From JACCWP01 sp963785115 (lineage in GTDB: Bacteria; Actinomycetota; Actinomycetes; Propionibacteriales; Nocardioidaceae): 64,000 bases of DNA. This document shows, piece after piece, positions 32,820-40,548 of this stretch. Each line of letters starts with the position of its first letter. The stretch's first letter is position 1. The stretch lies in contig CAWATY010000023.1 of assembly GCA_963785115.1 (NCBI GenBank), positions 1-64,000 of the forward strand, read 5' to 3'. The notes under the pieces are model-generated. The model did not search any database, was not told the origin of the DNA, and saw only the letters and a list, made by a program, of their open reading frames with translations. The translations under genes and the position numbers were made by a program.

Positions 32820-33298
32820 GCGCGCTCGGTGAACAGGGCGGCGAACCGGTCCAGGTAGAGAGGCCAGCCGGCGTCGCCCTCAACGCCTTCGCTGACCGAC
32901 TGCCAACCCGGCCCGTGCCGATCGATGTCGCGGTGCTCGAGCTCGACGCGGGTCCGGTCAGCGCCCTCGGCCACGAAGCGCACCTCGACCTCGCTGGCGT
33001 TGTCCAGATCGCTCTCCAGCTGCCACTGCGGACTGATGTCCCAGCTGAAGACGACCCGGTTCGGTGGCTCGTACGCGAGCACGCGGGCCCATCGGCACTC
33101 GCTGCCGTCGACTCCCCGGTCGTAGATGTGGCCGCCTACCCGCGGTTCGAAGACGGTCTCGGCGATCGGCGAGCTGAGCAGGTTGTGCTCCTTCGGCTTG
33201 AAGTCGCCGAACCGCTCGGTGAAGACGGCGAACGCCCGCTCGAGCGGCGCCTCGACGACGATCTGCTTGCGCACCAGGTCGGTCTGTGTGTCGGTCAT
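32816..33298 (-). CDS. SRPBCC/AHSA1 family protein
   Basis: This encodes 160 residues with a START-like helix-grip fold: DLVRKQIVVEAPLERAFAVFTERFGDF, GGHIYDRGVDGSECRWARVLAYEPPNRVVFSWDISPQW and LEHRDIDRHGPGW. It lies 2 nt after the stop of an ArsR repressor, the standard ArsR-AHSA1 pair. It probably binds a hydrophobic ligand. Confidence 0.9.
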   Translation of the reverse strand: MTDTQTDLVRKQIVVEAPLERAFAVFTERFGDFKPKEHNLLSSPIAETVFEPRVGGHIYDRGVDGSECRWARVLAYEPPNRVVFSWDISPQWQLESDLDNASEVEVRFVAEGADRTRVELEHRDIDRHGPGWQSVSEGVEGDAGWPLYLDRFAALFTERA

Positions 33299-33300
33299 GA

Positions 33301-33618
33301 CTACTCCTGTGTGGATTCCTCGGTGGTCTTCGCGTAGTTGGTCAGTGCACGGCTCCAGTACGTGTCGAGCTGGTCCCGCAGCGCGGCGACACCGTCGGGG
33401 TTCAGCCGGTAGATCCGCCGGGTGCCTTCCGCGTGCTCGGTGACCAGTCCGGCCGACTTGAGCACCTTGAGGTGCTGGGAGACCGCCGGCCGGCTGACCG
33501 GCAGCATGTCGGCGAGCTCGCCGACAGCGCGGGGGTGCTCGACCAGGCTGTCGAAGATCGCCCGTCGGGTGCGGTCACCCAGAGCGCTCAACCCGTCCGA
33601 ACGACGGTTAGTCTCCAC
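33301..33618 (-). CDS. ArsR-family winged-helix repressor
   Basis: This encodes 105 residues: DGLSALGDRTRRAIFDSLVEHPRAVGELADMLPVSRPAVSQHLKVLKSAGLVTEHAEGTRRIYRLNPDG. It has no metal-binding ELCVCDL box, which is usual for ArsR proteins paired with AHSA1. GTG 33618 is preferred over an ATG 12 codons upstream because the upstream codons are the operator itself and TAACTT lies 7 nt before this GTG. It most likely represses itself and the AHSA1 gene. Confidence 0.88.
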   Translation of the reverse strand: METNRRSDGLSALGDRTRRAIFDSLVEHPRAVGELADMLPVSRPAVSQHLKVLKSAGLVTEHAEGTRRIYRLNPDGVAALRDQLDTYWSRALTNYAKTTEESTQE

Positions 33619-33622
33619 GAAC

Positions 33623-33640
33623 GGTAAGTTACTGCTTACC
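33623..33640. promoter_or_regulatory. ArsR operator over the -10 region
   Basis: GGTAAG (33623-33628) and CTTACC (33635-33640) are inverted repeats with a 6-nt centre. The minus-strand TAACTT hexamer (33631-33626) lies within it, so binding would cover the promoter of the ArsR/AHSA1 pair. Confidence 0.7.
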
Positions 33641-33669
33641 AAGCGCTCGGACAAGCAGAACGGGCGCTC

Positions 33670-33913
33670 AGCAGTCGAACACCGACCAGCAGATGTCGTT
33701 CCGCAGCCCTACACGGCGGGCGACGCCGGGGCCCGGGTGACGGGTGGCGGCCCCGACGCCCAGCCGATGGCGGCACTGGCTCAGGTCGCCGACCTGCTCG
33801 CCCAGAACGCGTTGGTCCTCAAGGTGCAGACGTTCCCGTTCGAGCGCGCCGCCGAGGCGTACCGGGTGAGCCTGAGCGGCCATCTGCGCGGCAAGCTCGT
33901 CCTGGTCCGCTGA
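33670..33913 (+). pseudogene. 3' remnant of a quinone oxidoreductase gene
   Basis: This frame ends MAALAQVADLLAQNALVLKVQTFPFERAAEAYRVSLSGHLRGKLVLVR, the C-terminal segment of MDR-type quinone oxidoreductases (bar-qTFPLerAaEAhr...GKlVL). The GroES and Rossmann domains are missing and the sequence before about 33740 does not match, so only the last ~60 codons of a former gene remain. It lies between the ArsR promoter and the 13E12 gene, and no start with a ribosome-binding site is apparent. Confidence 0.65.
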
Positions 33914-33974
33914 CTGACCGTTCGCGCGAAGATATCCACCGGTCGCGGGCCGGGCGGCCTTCGTCCACAGGGTA

Positions 33975-33988
33975 CGAACACACGTACG
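33975..33988. promoter_or_regulatory. SOS-box-like (LexA) site
   Basis: CGAAC-ACAC-GTACG matches the Gram-positive/actinobacterial LexA consensus CGAAC-n4-GTTCG at all but one position. It lies 33 nt upstream of the 13E12-type gene. LexA boxes in front of 13E12 genes are known from Mycobacterium. Confidence 0.55.
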
Positions 33989-34008
33989 ATAATGTCGGCG
34001 GCGTGTCC

Positions 34009-34014
34009 TAGGGT
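34009..34014 (+). promoter_or_regulatory. -10-like hexamer, leaderless promoter of the 13E12 gene
   Basis: TAGGGT ends 6 nt before ATG 34021; no ribosome-binding site is present. The SOS-like box is 20 nt upstream of it, in a position to block RNA polymerase. Confidence 0.5.
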
Positions 34015-34020
34015 GTCGTC

Positions 34021-35430
34021 ATGACAGTGCAGGTGGGGGCGCACCCGGTGGTGCGGACGGTCGCGGCGCTCGAGGACGCCCTCGACGACGTGGCCGACAC
34101 CCCTGCGTGGGGGCTGTCCGACGCGGAGGTGTCCGCAGCGTTGACCCGGCTGCACACGGTGCAGGCCCGAGTCGATGAGCTGCGGTTGCGGCTTGTCGCC
34201 CAGGCCGACTCCCGCGACCTACGGCTGGAAGCCGGTGCCACCTCGACCACCGCGTGGTTGGCCGGCGGACAGCGCACGTCGCGGCGGGCCGCCGGGCGTG
34301 ATGTGCACCTGGCCGCCGACCTGGGCCGGCGCCGCGAGCACGTCCGGTCGGCACTGGCCTGCGGCGGGTTGGGCACCGAGCAGGCGCAGGTGATCTGCCA
34401 GGCGCTCGGCAGGCTGCCCGACGACCTCCCGGCCGACCTGGTGGACTTCGCGGAGCGGTACCTGGTCGAGCAGGCCGAGACGTACGGCCCGGAGGATCTG
34501 CGCCGACTGGGTAACCGGGTGCTGGACGTGGTCGCCCCGGACGTGGCCGACGACTACCAAGCGCGGCTGCTGGACAAGCAGGAACGGCAAGCCCGCGCGG
34601 CCGCCAGGTTCTGGATGCGCCCACAAGGCGACGGCAAGACCCGCGGCGGGTTCTGCATCCCCGAAGCCCAAGCCGGCATGCTCCAAGCCGCCCTCGACGC
34701 GCTGGCCTCCCCCCGCCGACCCGACCCACTCGGGAACAATCCAGAGCCGGGAAAGGTCGACGAAGATGCGGTGGCCGCGCTGGCGAATGGTAAGGAGATC
34801 ACCGACCGGGAGCCGGTCGACCCCGACCTGGATGAGCGCCGGTTGCCGTATGAGCAGCGGCTCGGGCTGGCGTTCTGCGAGCTGATCGAGCACCTGCCCG
34901 TCGGCGACCTGCCCGACCTCGGCCGGGCCACCGCAGTGCTCACCATCACCCTCGACCCCGACGCCCTGCACCACGGCCTCGGCGTGGCCACCTTGTCCAA
35001 CGGCGAGGCCATGAGCGCCGGACAGGCCCGCCGGCTGGCCTGCACCGCCCGTCTCATCCCGATGGTCCTCGGCGGCGACTCCGTCCCCCTCGACCTCGGC
35101 CGCTCCCGCCGCTACTTCACCTGGCACCAGCGCATCGCCCTGGCCGCAAAGCAGGGCGGCTGCATCGCCGACGGGTGCTGGCGACCACCCGCCCAGTGCG
35201 AAGCCCACCACTGCAAACCCTGGCTCGCCGACAACGGTCCCACCGACCTGGCCAACGGTGCCTTGCTCTGCCCCTTCCACCACCACCTCGTCCACGACAG
35301 CGGCTGGCACTGCAAGGTCGCCGACGACGGCATCCCCGAGATGATTGCCCCACCCGGCGACCACGGACCTCGCGCGCCGATCCGACACCGACGCTTCCGA
35401 CAACGCACCGCAACCCCGGCCAAACAGTGA
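34021..35430 (+). CDS. 13E12 repeat-family DUF222/HNH endonuclease-like protein
   Basis: This encodes 469 residues. The N-terminal ~310 residues are DUF222 (LTRLHTVQARVDELRLRLVAQADSRDL, STTAWLAGGQRTSRRAAGRDVHLAADL, EQAQVICQALGRLP). The C-terminus is an HNH nuclease domain (GGCIADGCWRPPAQCEAHHCKPWLADNGPTDLANGALLCPFHHHLVHDSGW) with paired Cys for a zinc knuckle and intact catalytic His residues. The family is multi-copy in many actinobacteria and often damage-inducible; its role is unknown, possibly as a selfish or repair-linked nuclease. Translation appears leaderless from ATG 34021. Confidence 0.93.
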   Translation: MTVQVGAHPVVRTVAALEDALDDVADTPAWGLSDAEVSAALTRLHTVQARVDELRLRLVAQADSRDLRLEAGATSTTAWLAGGQRTSRRAAGRDVHLAADLGRRREHVRSALACGGLGTEQAQVICQALGRLPDDLPADLVDFAERYLVEQAETYGPEDLRRLGNRVLDVVAPDVADDYQARLLDKQERQARAAARFWMRPQGDGKTRGGFCIPEAQAGMLQAALDALASPRRPDPLGNNPEPGKVDEDAVAALANGKEITDREPVDPDLDERRLPYEQRLGLAFCELIEHLPVGDLPDLGRATAVLTITLDPDALHHGLGVATLSNGEAMSAGQARRLACTARLIPMVLGGDSVPLDLGRSRRYFTWHQRIALAAKQGGCIADGCWRPPAQCEAHHCKPWLADNGPTDLANGALLCPFHHHLVHDSGWHCKVADDGIPEMIAPPGDHGPRAPIRHRRFRQRTATPAKQ

Positions 35431-35436
35431 CCCGCG

Positions 35437-36390
35437 TCAGCGGCCGGTGAAAACCTCCCGCGACGCGGCAAGCAGGCGGTCGAGCCGCTCCCGAGTGTGC
35501 GGATCGTCGAGAACCTCTGCGATCCAGGCGGCAGCGTCGGCGCGCTCGGGCGAGCGGTCGCTGGGCTGCAACCAGTCGGTGGCGGCGATCTCGGTGATGT
35601 GCCCGAGCTGGGCGATCAGCATCGAGAAGTTGCCACGCCTCGCGACCGCCCCCGGCCCGCCGGCCTCCCGATATGCGCTGACCAGCGCGCGGGCGCGAGC
35701 AAGGTCGTCGCGAGCGAACTCGAAGAGGACACACCCGAGCTCCTGACTCGGGTCGCCCGGCCCGCTGTTCTCCCAGTCGATGACACAGACGCCGCCGTCC
35801 GCGGTCGGCAGCAGGTTGTCGGCCCACAGGTCGCAGTGACAAGGCCGCAGCTGCTGTGGCGGCTGGAGCCACGACTCCAGGGCGACCAGCTCGTCGCGTA
35901 GCTCGGCCAACTGGCCGGCGAACGGCGCGCCCGCCTCGCGCAACAGCCCGACCAGCTCGTCCCAGCGCTCGGCACCGACCGGTTCGGTGTACCAGGGGTG
36001 CACCGTGCCGGGCGCGCTGTACGGCACCTGGTGGATGGCGGCCACGGTGGCACCGACCGTCGCCGGGTCGAGTAGCCGGTCGGGGGCGAGCAGGTCCACC
36101 CACCCGTACAGCCGGACCTGCGTGGTGCCGACGGTGGCGAAGACGTGCCCCTCGGTCGTGCGCCGCACGTTCGGTGTCGGGACGCCGGCGGCGTACGCGG
36201 CCTCCTGGAACTCGGTGCTGGCGCGCACCTCGTCCGGGTCCTCCGGCTCGAACGGCACCTTGACCGCCCAGGATGCGTCCGCGGTGTCGAGCCGCCAGAC
36301 GACACCCTGCTTGCCACGCGCAACCGGTCCGTCGGACAACGTGGCGGCGCCATCGAGTCCGAAGCGTCGGGCGATCGTGGCGGCGTCCAC
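35437..36390 (-). CDS. aminoglycoside phosphotransferase (APH)-family kinase
   Basis: This encodes 317 residues: GKQGVVWRLDTADASWAVKVPF (nucleotide loop and Lys), the catalytic loop CHCDLWADNLL (HxDxxxxN) and VCVIDWENSGPGDPSQELG (metal-binding D). These APH-fold kinases phosphorylate small molecules such as antibiotics, choline or sugars; the substrate is not predictable. GTG 36390 shares one base with the stop of the preceding kinase gene, so it is the last gene of the LigD-polymerase operon. Confidence 0.9.
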   Translation of the reverse strand: MDAATIARRFGLDGAATLSDGPVARGKQGVVWRLDTADASWAVKVPFEPEDPDEVRASTEFQEAAYAAGVPTPNVRRTTEGHVFATVGTTQVRLYGWVDLLAPDRLLDPATVGATVAAIHQVPYSAPGTVHPWYTEPVGAERWDELVGLLREAGAPFAGQLAELRDELVALESWLQPPQQLRPCHCDLWADNLLPTADGGVCVIDWENSGPGDPSQELGCVLFEFARDDLARARALVSAYREAGGPGAVARRGNFSMLIAQLGHITEIAATDWLQPSDRSPERADAAAWIAEVLDDPHTRERLDRLLAASREVFTGR

Positions 36391-36938
36391 TACCCGGTAC
36401 CCCAGAAGTGCGCGCGTACGACGTGCGCCAGCTCATCGGTCTCGCTGAGGCCGGTGTCGACCTCGAGGTCGTACGTGATCCCCCGGTGTACGGACTCCGC
36501 CTGGCTCGCCGCCATGCCGGCGATGCGGTCTCCCCGGGCATCCTCGCGGGCGGCCACGATCTCCGGCGCGCAGCGGACCCCTACCCAGCCGACAGCGACA
36601 TCGCGCAGCGCCTCCACCCAACGCTGTTGCACGGCGGGACCGCTCACGAAGTTGTCCTCGATCAGAAGGTGGGCACCGGCTGTCGCCATCGCGGCAAGGC
36701 CGGCCATCCACTGCCGCTCCACCTCGATGAAGTCCGCCCCCACGCCGACGCTGCCGTCATCGGCCAGGTCGAGCCCGCCGGCCTGGAGGAGCCTTCCGGG
36801 CGCGGCATCGACGAGCGTGTCCACCCCGAGCCGCAGCCAGTACCCGTCGAGCACGTCCTGCAGGCTGCGGGTGAGCGTGGACTTCCCCGAGCTGGACCCA
36901 CCGTTGAACACCAGGACCTGGGGTACGCCGTCGCTCAT
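36390..36938 (-). CDS. chloramphenicol phosphotransferase-like P-loop kinase
   Basis: This encodes 182 residues: PQVLVFNGGSSSGKSTLTRSLQDVLDGYWLRLGVDTLVDAAP carries the Walker A motif and the WLxxGVDT signature of CPT-like proteins, then HLLIEDNFVSG and VGVRCAPEIVAAREDARGDRIAGMAASQAESVHRG. It phosphorylates a small hydroxyl compound by family. ATG 36938 overlaps the stop of the polymerase gene (ATGA); the longer upstream frame is a shadow. Confidence 0.88.
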   Translation of the reverse strand: MSDGVPQVLVFNGGSSSGKSTLTRSLQDVLDGYWLRLGVDTLVDAAPGRLLQAGGLDLADDGSVGVGADFIEVERQWMAGLAAMATAGAHLLIEDNFVSGPAVQQRWVEALRDVAVGWVGVRCAPEIVAAREDARGDRIAGMAASQAESVHRGITYDLEVDTGLSETDELAHVVRAHFWGTG

Positions 36939-37900
36939 GCGTCCGGCTCCGCCGCCCGACGGGCTCGGGCGCGACGCTTGCCCTCGTGCATCGCCGCCAC
37001 CCGGGCGACCGGGATGGTGTGCCCCTCCTCGACCAGTCCTGGATCGAGGACCTGAGGCGGCGGCATCAAGCTGGTCCACGGGTCGGTGTCACCGAGCAGC
37101 CGCGGCACGGTGCGGATGGTGAAGTCAGCCGGTGACACCTGCGCGAGGTCGTCCCAGGGCAGCGGGTACGACACGGGGACACCGGGCCGAGCCCTCGGAC
37201 TGTAGGCCGCCACCACGGTCGCCCCACCCGCTCGTGTCGCGTCGAGGAAGACCTTGCCGCCGCGCTCCTCGACGACGAAGGCGGTCGTCGTCAGCTGCGG
37301 GTCGAGCCGCTCCGCGCGGACCGCGATCGCGCGGGTGGCGGCCGCCACGTCCCCCACCGACTGACCCGGCGCGAGCGGTACGACGACGTGCACTCCCTTG
37401 GCCCCGCTGGTCTTGACCAGCGCCGTCATGCCGGCGGCGCTCAGTGCCTGCCGTACCAGGAGCGCGGACTCGGCGGCCTGCGCGAAGGCGGCGGAGCCTG
37501 CCGGCGGGTCGAGGTCGACGATCAGGTGCGTCGGAGCATCGAACTCCCGCCCCGGGAACAGGGTCGGGTGGTACTCGACCGCGCGCTGGTTGGCGAACCA
37601 CAGCAAGGTCTCCCGGTCGTCACAGACCGGGTAGTGGACCACTCGCTTCCCGTCCTGCGTCGCCACCTCGAGCGTCGGGATCGACTCAGGGGCGTACTTC
37701 GGCAGGTTCTTCTGCATGAACGGCGCCTGCCCGCGCAGCACCCGGATCACGCTCAACGCACGCCCGGCGAGCACCGGCACGAGCCTGTCCGCGAGGGCGT
37801 CCAGGTAGTCGACGAGGTCGCGCTTGGTGGCGTCGGCGTCCTCGAACAGCGGCTGGTCGAGGTTGGTCAGCCGTACACCGGCGCGCTCCTCTTCGGGCAT
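36935..37900 (-). CDS. ligD: LigD-type DNA polymerase/primase domain protein (NHEJ)
   Basis: This encodes 321 residues and is only the archaeo-eukaryotic-primase-type polymerase domain of LigD, with no ligase or nuclease domain. Signatures: VRLTNLDQPLFEDADATKRDLVDYLDALADRLVPVLAGRALSVIR, QKNLPKYAPESIPT, THLIVDLDPP (catalytic Asp pair), VKTSGAKGVHVVVPL and RPGVPVSYPLPWDDL. It would fill gaps at double-strand breaks with Ku and a ligase encoded elsewhere. ATG 37900 lies 6 nt after CAGGAT on the minus strand. It is the first of three coupled genes. Confidence 0.92.
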   Translation of the reverse strand: MPEEERAGVRLTNLDQPLFEDADATKRDLVDYLDALADRLVPVLAGRALSVIRVLRGQAPFMQKNLPKYAPESIPTLEVATQDGKRVVHYPVCDDRETLLWFANQRAVEYHPTLFPGREFDAPTHLIVDLDPPAGSAAFAQAAESALLVRQALSAAGMTALVKTSGAKGVHVVVPLAPGQSVGDVAAATRAIAVRAERLDPQLTTTAFVVEERGGKVFLDATRAGGATVVAAYSPRARPGVPVSYPLPWDDLAQVSPADFTIRTVPRLLGDTDPWTSLMPPPQVLDPGLVEEGHTIPVARVAAMHEGKRRARARRAAEPDA

Positions 37901-37952
37901 GCCGACATCCTGCCCGGTCGGGCCCGACCGGGATCAAGCGCCGTCAGGCGGG

Positions 37953-38822
37953 TCACCGGCTGAGCTCGGCCTCCTCGCCGAGTCGCGCGAGCTTCTCCGG
38001 GTTCCGGACGGCGTAGATCCGGGTGATCAGGCCGTCCTGGATCTCCATGGTCACCACCGTGTCCAGCACACCGTCGAGGTCGAGCCGTATCGCCGCTCCC
38101 CCGTTGAGCGACATCGGCTTCGCCTCGATGACGCCGGGCAGGTCGTCCAGGCCGCCCAGGAGAATCCCTACCCGCTTCGGGCCCTCGATCGGGCGGCGAG
38201 CCGCGGCGACCACGCCGCCACCGTCCGCCAGCAGCACGACGTCCGGCGCGAGCAGGTCGAGCATCCCCTGCAGGTCGCCGCCGCGCAGCGCGGCCAGGAA
38301 CCCGGCCACGACAGCCTCCTGCTCCGCCCGGCTCACCTGCACCCGCGGTCGCCGCGCGGCCACGTGCTCGCGGGAGCGGTGCGCGATCTGCCGCACCGCG
38401 GCCGGTGTCTTGCCGACCGCTTCTGCGATCTCGTCGTACGGCGTCTCGAACACCTCACGCAGCACGAACACCGCCCGCTCGATGGGGCCGAGGGTCTCCA
38501 GCACCGTCAGCATCGCGAACGAGACGCTCTCGGCGAGCTCGACCTCCTCGGCCACGTCGGGACTGGTCAGCAGCGGCTCGGGGAGCCACTCGCCGACGTA
38601 CTCCTCGCGCCGCCGGGCCAGCGTACGCAGCCGGTTGAGCGCCTGCCGGGTGACGATCCGCACCAGGTACGCCCGCGGGTCGCGCACCTCGTCACGGTCG
38701 ACGTCGGCCCACCGCAGCCAGGTCTCCTGGACCACGTCCTCGGCGTCGGCAGCGGAGCCGAGCATCTCGTACGCGACCGTGAACAGCAGGCTGCGGTGGG
38801 CGACGAACGGGTCGCCGGTCAT
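37953..38822 (-). CDS. sigJ: ECF41 sigma factor with SnoaL-like C-terminal domain (SigJ type)
   Basis: This encodes 289 residues: region 2 (FVAHRSLLFTVAYEMLGSAADAEDVVQETWLRW, DPRAYLVRIVTRQALNRLR), region 4 (TLGPIERAVFVLREVFETPYDEIAEAVGKTPAAVRQIAHRSREHV) and a C-terminal SnoaL_2 domain of ~110 residues, which in ECF41 proteins regulates the sigma core. The YxVRNPEKL end motif (YAVRNPEKLARL) is typical. ATG 38822 overlaps the stop of the CMD gene (ATGA). No separate anti-sigma gene is needed. Confidence 0.93.
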   Translation of the reverse strand: MTGDPFVAHRSLLFTVAYEMLGSAADAEDVVQETWLRWADVDRDEVRDPRAYLVRIVTRQALNRLRTLARRREEYVGEWLPEPLLTSPDVAEEVELAESVSFAMLTVLETLGPIERAVFVLREVFETPYDEIAEAVGKTPAAVRQIAHRSREHVAARRPRVQVSRAEQEAVVAGFLAALRGGDLQGMLDLLAPDVVLLADGGGVVAAARRPIEGPKRVGILLGGLDDLPGVIEAKPMSLNGGAAIRLDLDGVLDTVVTMEIQDGLITRIYAVRNPEKLARLGEEAELSR

Positions 38823-39409
38823 GCCGGCGACGCTACGCCGCTCCGCTGTGCCATCGGCGCCAGGCCGCACGCTGCGGCGAACCCCTGCGCCTCGATGCCC
38901 AGCGCGGTGTTGGTACGGGTGTACATGTTGGCCAGCGCGATCCACGCGGTGAGCTCCACCAACGCGGCCGGGCCGAGCTGGTCGAGCAGCCTCGCGGAGA
39001 GCTCGTCGGTGACGGTCGGCGGCGTCTGCGACATCGCCTCGGCGTACTCCATCACGTCGCGCTCCAGCGGTGTGAAGACGTCGGACTCGCGCCACCGGGG
39101 CACCTCACGCGCCTTGGTCTCGTCCAGCCCCTCGTTGTGGGCCTGGAAGTAGCCGAGGTCGAGGCACCAGGTGCAGCCGACCATGCTGGCCACCGCCATG
39201 TGCGCGAACGACTTCAGGTTCTCGTCGCACTGGTCCCACTTCTGTGACTGGCGACCGACGCTGAACGAGAAGTTCAGCACCTTGCGGTTGTGCCACGCCA
39301 CCTCGACCGGCTCGGCCACGTCGCCGAGCAGCTTGCGGGACATCCGCCGGACCATCGCGCCGTAGATGCCGGTCAGCTCGGCCTTCGGGATCCGGGTGTT
39401 GCTGGTCAT
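38819..39409 (-). CDS. carboxymuconolactone decarboxylase (CMD)/AhpD-like protein, ECF41 partner
   Basis: This encodes 196 residues. The helical CMD/AhpD fold contains the redox motif VGCTWCLDLGYFQAHN (CxxC near residue 78), followed by MEYAEAMSQTPPTVTDELSARLLDQLGPAALVELTAWIALANMYTRTNTALGI. It may act as a peroxide- or disulfide-linked enzyme. It is the classical COE partner in ECF41 operons. ATG 39409 has GGAGGAG. Confidence 0.92.
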   Translation of the reverse strand: MTSNTRIPKAELTGIYGAMVRRMSRKLLGDVAEPVEVAWHNRKVLNFSFSVGRQSQKWDQCDENLKSFAHMAVASMVGCTWCLDLGYFQAHNEGLDETKAREVPRWRESDVFTPLERDVMEYAEAMSQTPPTVTDELSARLLDQLGPAALVELTAWIALANMYTRTNTALGIEAQGFAAACGLAPMAQRSGVASPA

Positions 39410-39442
39410 GTCTCCTCCAGATTGTCGTGCCTACGACATGGA

Positions 39443-39469
39443 GACACCGGCCGGGAGCCGGGTGTGACA
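39443..39469 (-). promoter_or_regulatory. ECF41 promoter
   Basis: On the minus strand TGTCACA (39469-39463) is followed after exactly 16 nt by TGTC (39446-39443). This matches the published ECF41 consensus TGTCACA-n16-CGTC with one mismatch. It drives the CMD/ECF41 operon, so the sigma factor probably controls itself. Confidence 0.85.
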
Positions 39470-39567
39470 GCCCGGTGGGATCTTTCTCGTCGGGGTCGGC
39501 GAATCTGCACAGAACCTCCACACAACATCCCCGCCTCGTCACCACCTGCGCCCCTAGCGTTCGACCC

Positions 39568-39954
39568 ATGACAGCCAAGACGTCCTACCGCCTGGCCATC
39601 GGGGTCGCGCTGGCGACGGTGCTCTTCCTGATCTTCGGCATTGGCGCGCTCGGGATCATCGGCGAGGGTGGCCGACCGGACCGGGTCTATGCGGCCGTCC
39701 TCGCCGTGCTCGTCATTGGCACGGTCGTCGCCCGGCTGCGTCCGGGCGGCATGGCGCTAACCCTCGTCGCGACGGCGCTGACGCAAGTCGTCGTCACCGT
39801 CCTCGCCATCGCCATCGAAGACCTCGAGGGCGCCTCGGTCGTCGACATCCTGGGCATCAACGCCATGTACGCCGCCCTGTTCGGCCTGTCCGCCTGGCTG
39901 TTCCAGCGAGCGGCCGAGCAGCCGATCGGGGTGGCTAGCTCACGGCCCGCTTGA
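39568..39954 (+). CDS. small four-helix membrane protein
   Basis: This encodes 128 residues with four helices (LAIGVALATVLFLIFGIGALGII, VYAAVLAVLVIGTVVARL, MALTLVATALTQVVVTVLAIAI, ILGINAMYAALFGLSAWLF). No named family is recognised with confidence. TAGCGT (39555-39560) lies 7 nt before ATG 39568 and there is no ribosome-binding site, so it is probably leaderless. Its 3' end overlaps the convergent DUF1801 gene by 20 bp. Confidence 0.72.
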   Translation: MTAKTSYRLAIGVALATVLFLIFGIGALGIIGEGGRPDRVYAAVLAVLVIGTVVARLRPGGMALTLVATALTQVVVTVLAIAIEDLEGASVVDILGINAMYAALFGLSAWLFQRAAEQPIGVASSRPA

Positions 39955-40405
39955 CGAGCTTCTCGATCGTCTTCACGTCGGCTTCCGTCAGGTCGGTCAC
40001 GGCGTAGCTGGTCGGCCACATGGTGCCGTCATCGAGGTTTGCCGGGTCCTCGAAGCCCAGCGTCGCGTACCTGGTCCCGAACTTCTCCGCGGGCTTGAAG
40101 AAGCACACGATCTTCCCCTCCTTGGCGTACGCGGGCATGCCGTACCACGTCTTGGGCGAGAGCTCCGGCGCCGTGGACGTGACGACGGCGTGGATGCGCT
40201 CGGCGCGCTGACGGTCCGGTTGCGGCATCTCGGCGATCTTTGCCAGACATGCGTTGGCTTCCTCGGCCTTCTTCTTGCCGCCACGGCCGGACGCCTTGAG
40301 CTCTTCGGCTCGGTCCTTCATCGCCGCCCGTTCCGCCGCGGAGAATCCGGTCCCCGACCCGTCCTTCGACTGTGTCTTCGCCGTGGTCTTGTTTGCCGTC
40401 GCCAT
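39935..40405 (-). CDS. DUF1801 / iron-chaperone-like protein
   Basis: This encodes 156 residues. A Lys/Ala-rich disordered N-terminus of ~60 residues (KTTAKTQSKDG, RGGKKKAEEAN) precedes the DUF1801 (YdhG-like) domain: RIHAVVTSTAPELSPKTWYGMPAYAKEGKIVCFFKPAEKFGTRYATLGF. The family has a CyaY/YjbR-like fold and an unclear role. The basic tail could bind nucleic acid. Start ATG 40405 has an AAGGGAG site about 10 nt upstream. Confidence 0.85.
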   Translation of the reverse strand: MATANKTTAKTQSKDGSGTGFSAAERAAMKDRAEELKASGRGGKKKAEEANACLAKIAEMPQPDRQRAERIHAVVTSTAPELSPKTWYGMPAYAKEGKIVCFFKPAEKFGTRYATLGFEDPANLDDGTMWPTSYAVTDLTEADVKTIEKLVKRAVS

Positions 40406-40548
40406 CGAGGTCAACTCCCTTCCTGACCGAGCAGTCGTGCCGCCGGTCAACGTCGTGAATCGTGGTTCATCACGCTACTCAGGACGTCGACGAGCGCTTC
40501 TCGATTCCTGATCGATTGACGGAGTGACCCGGGCCGAGCCTCGACCCT

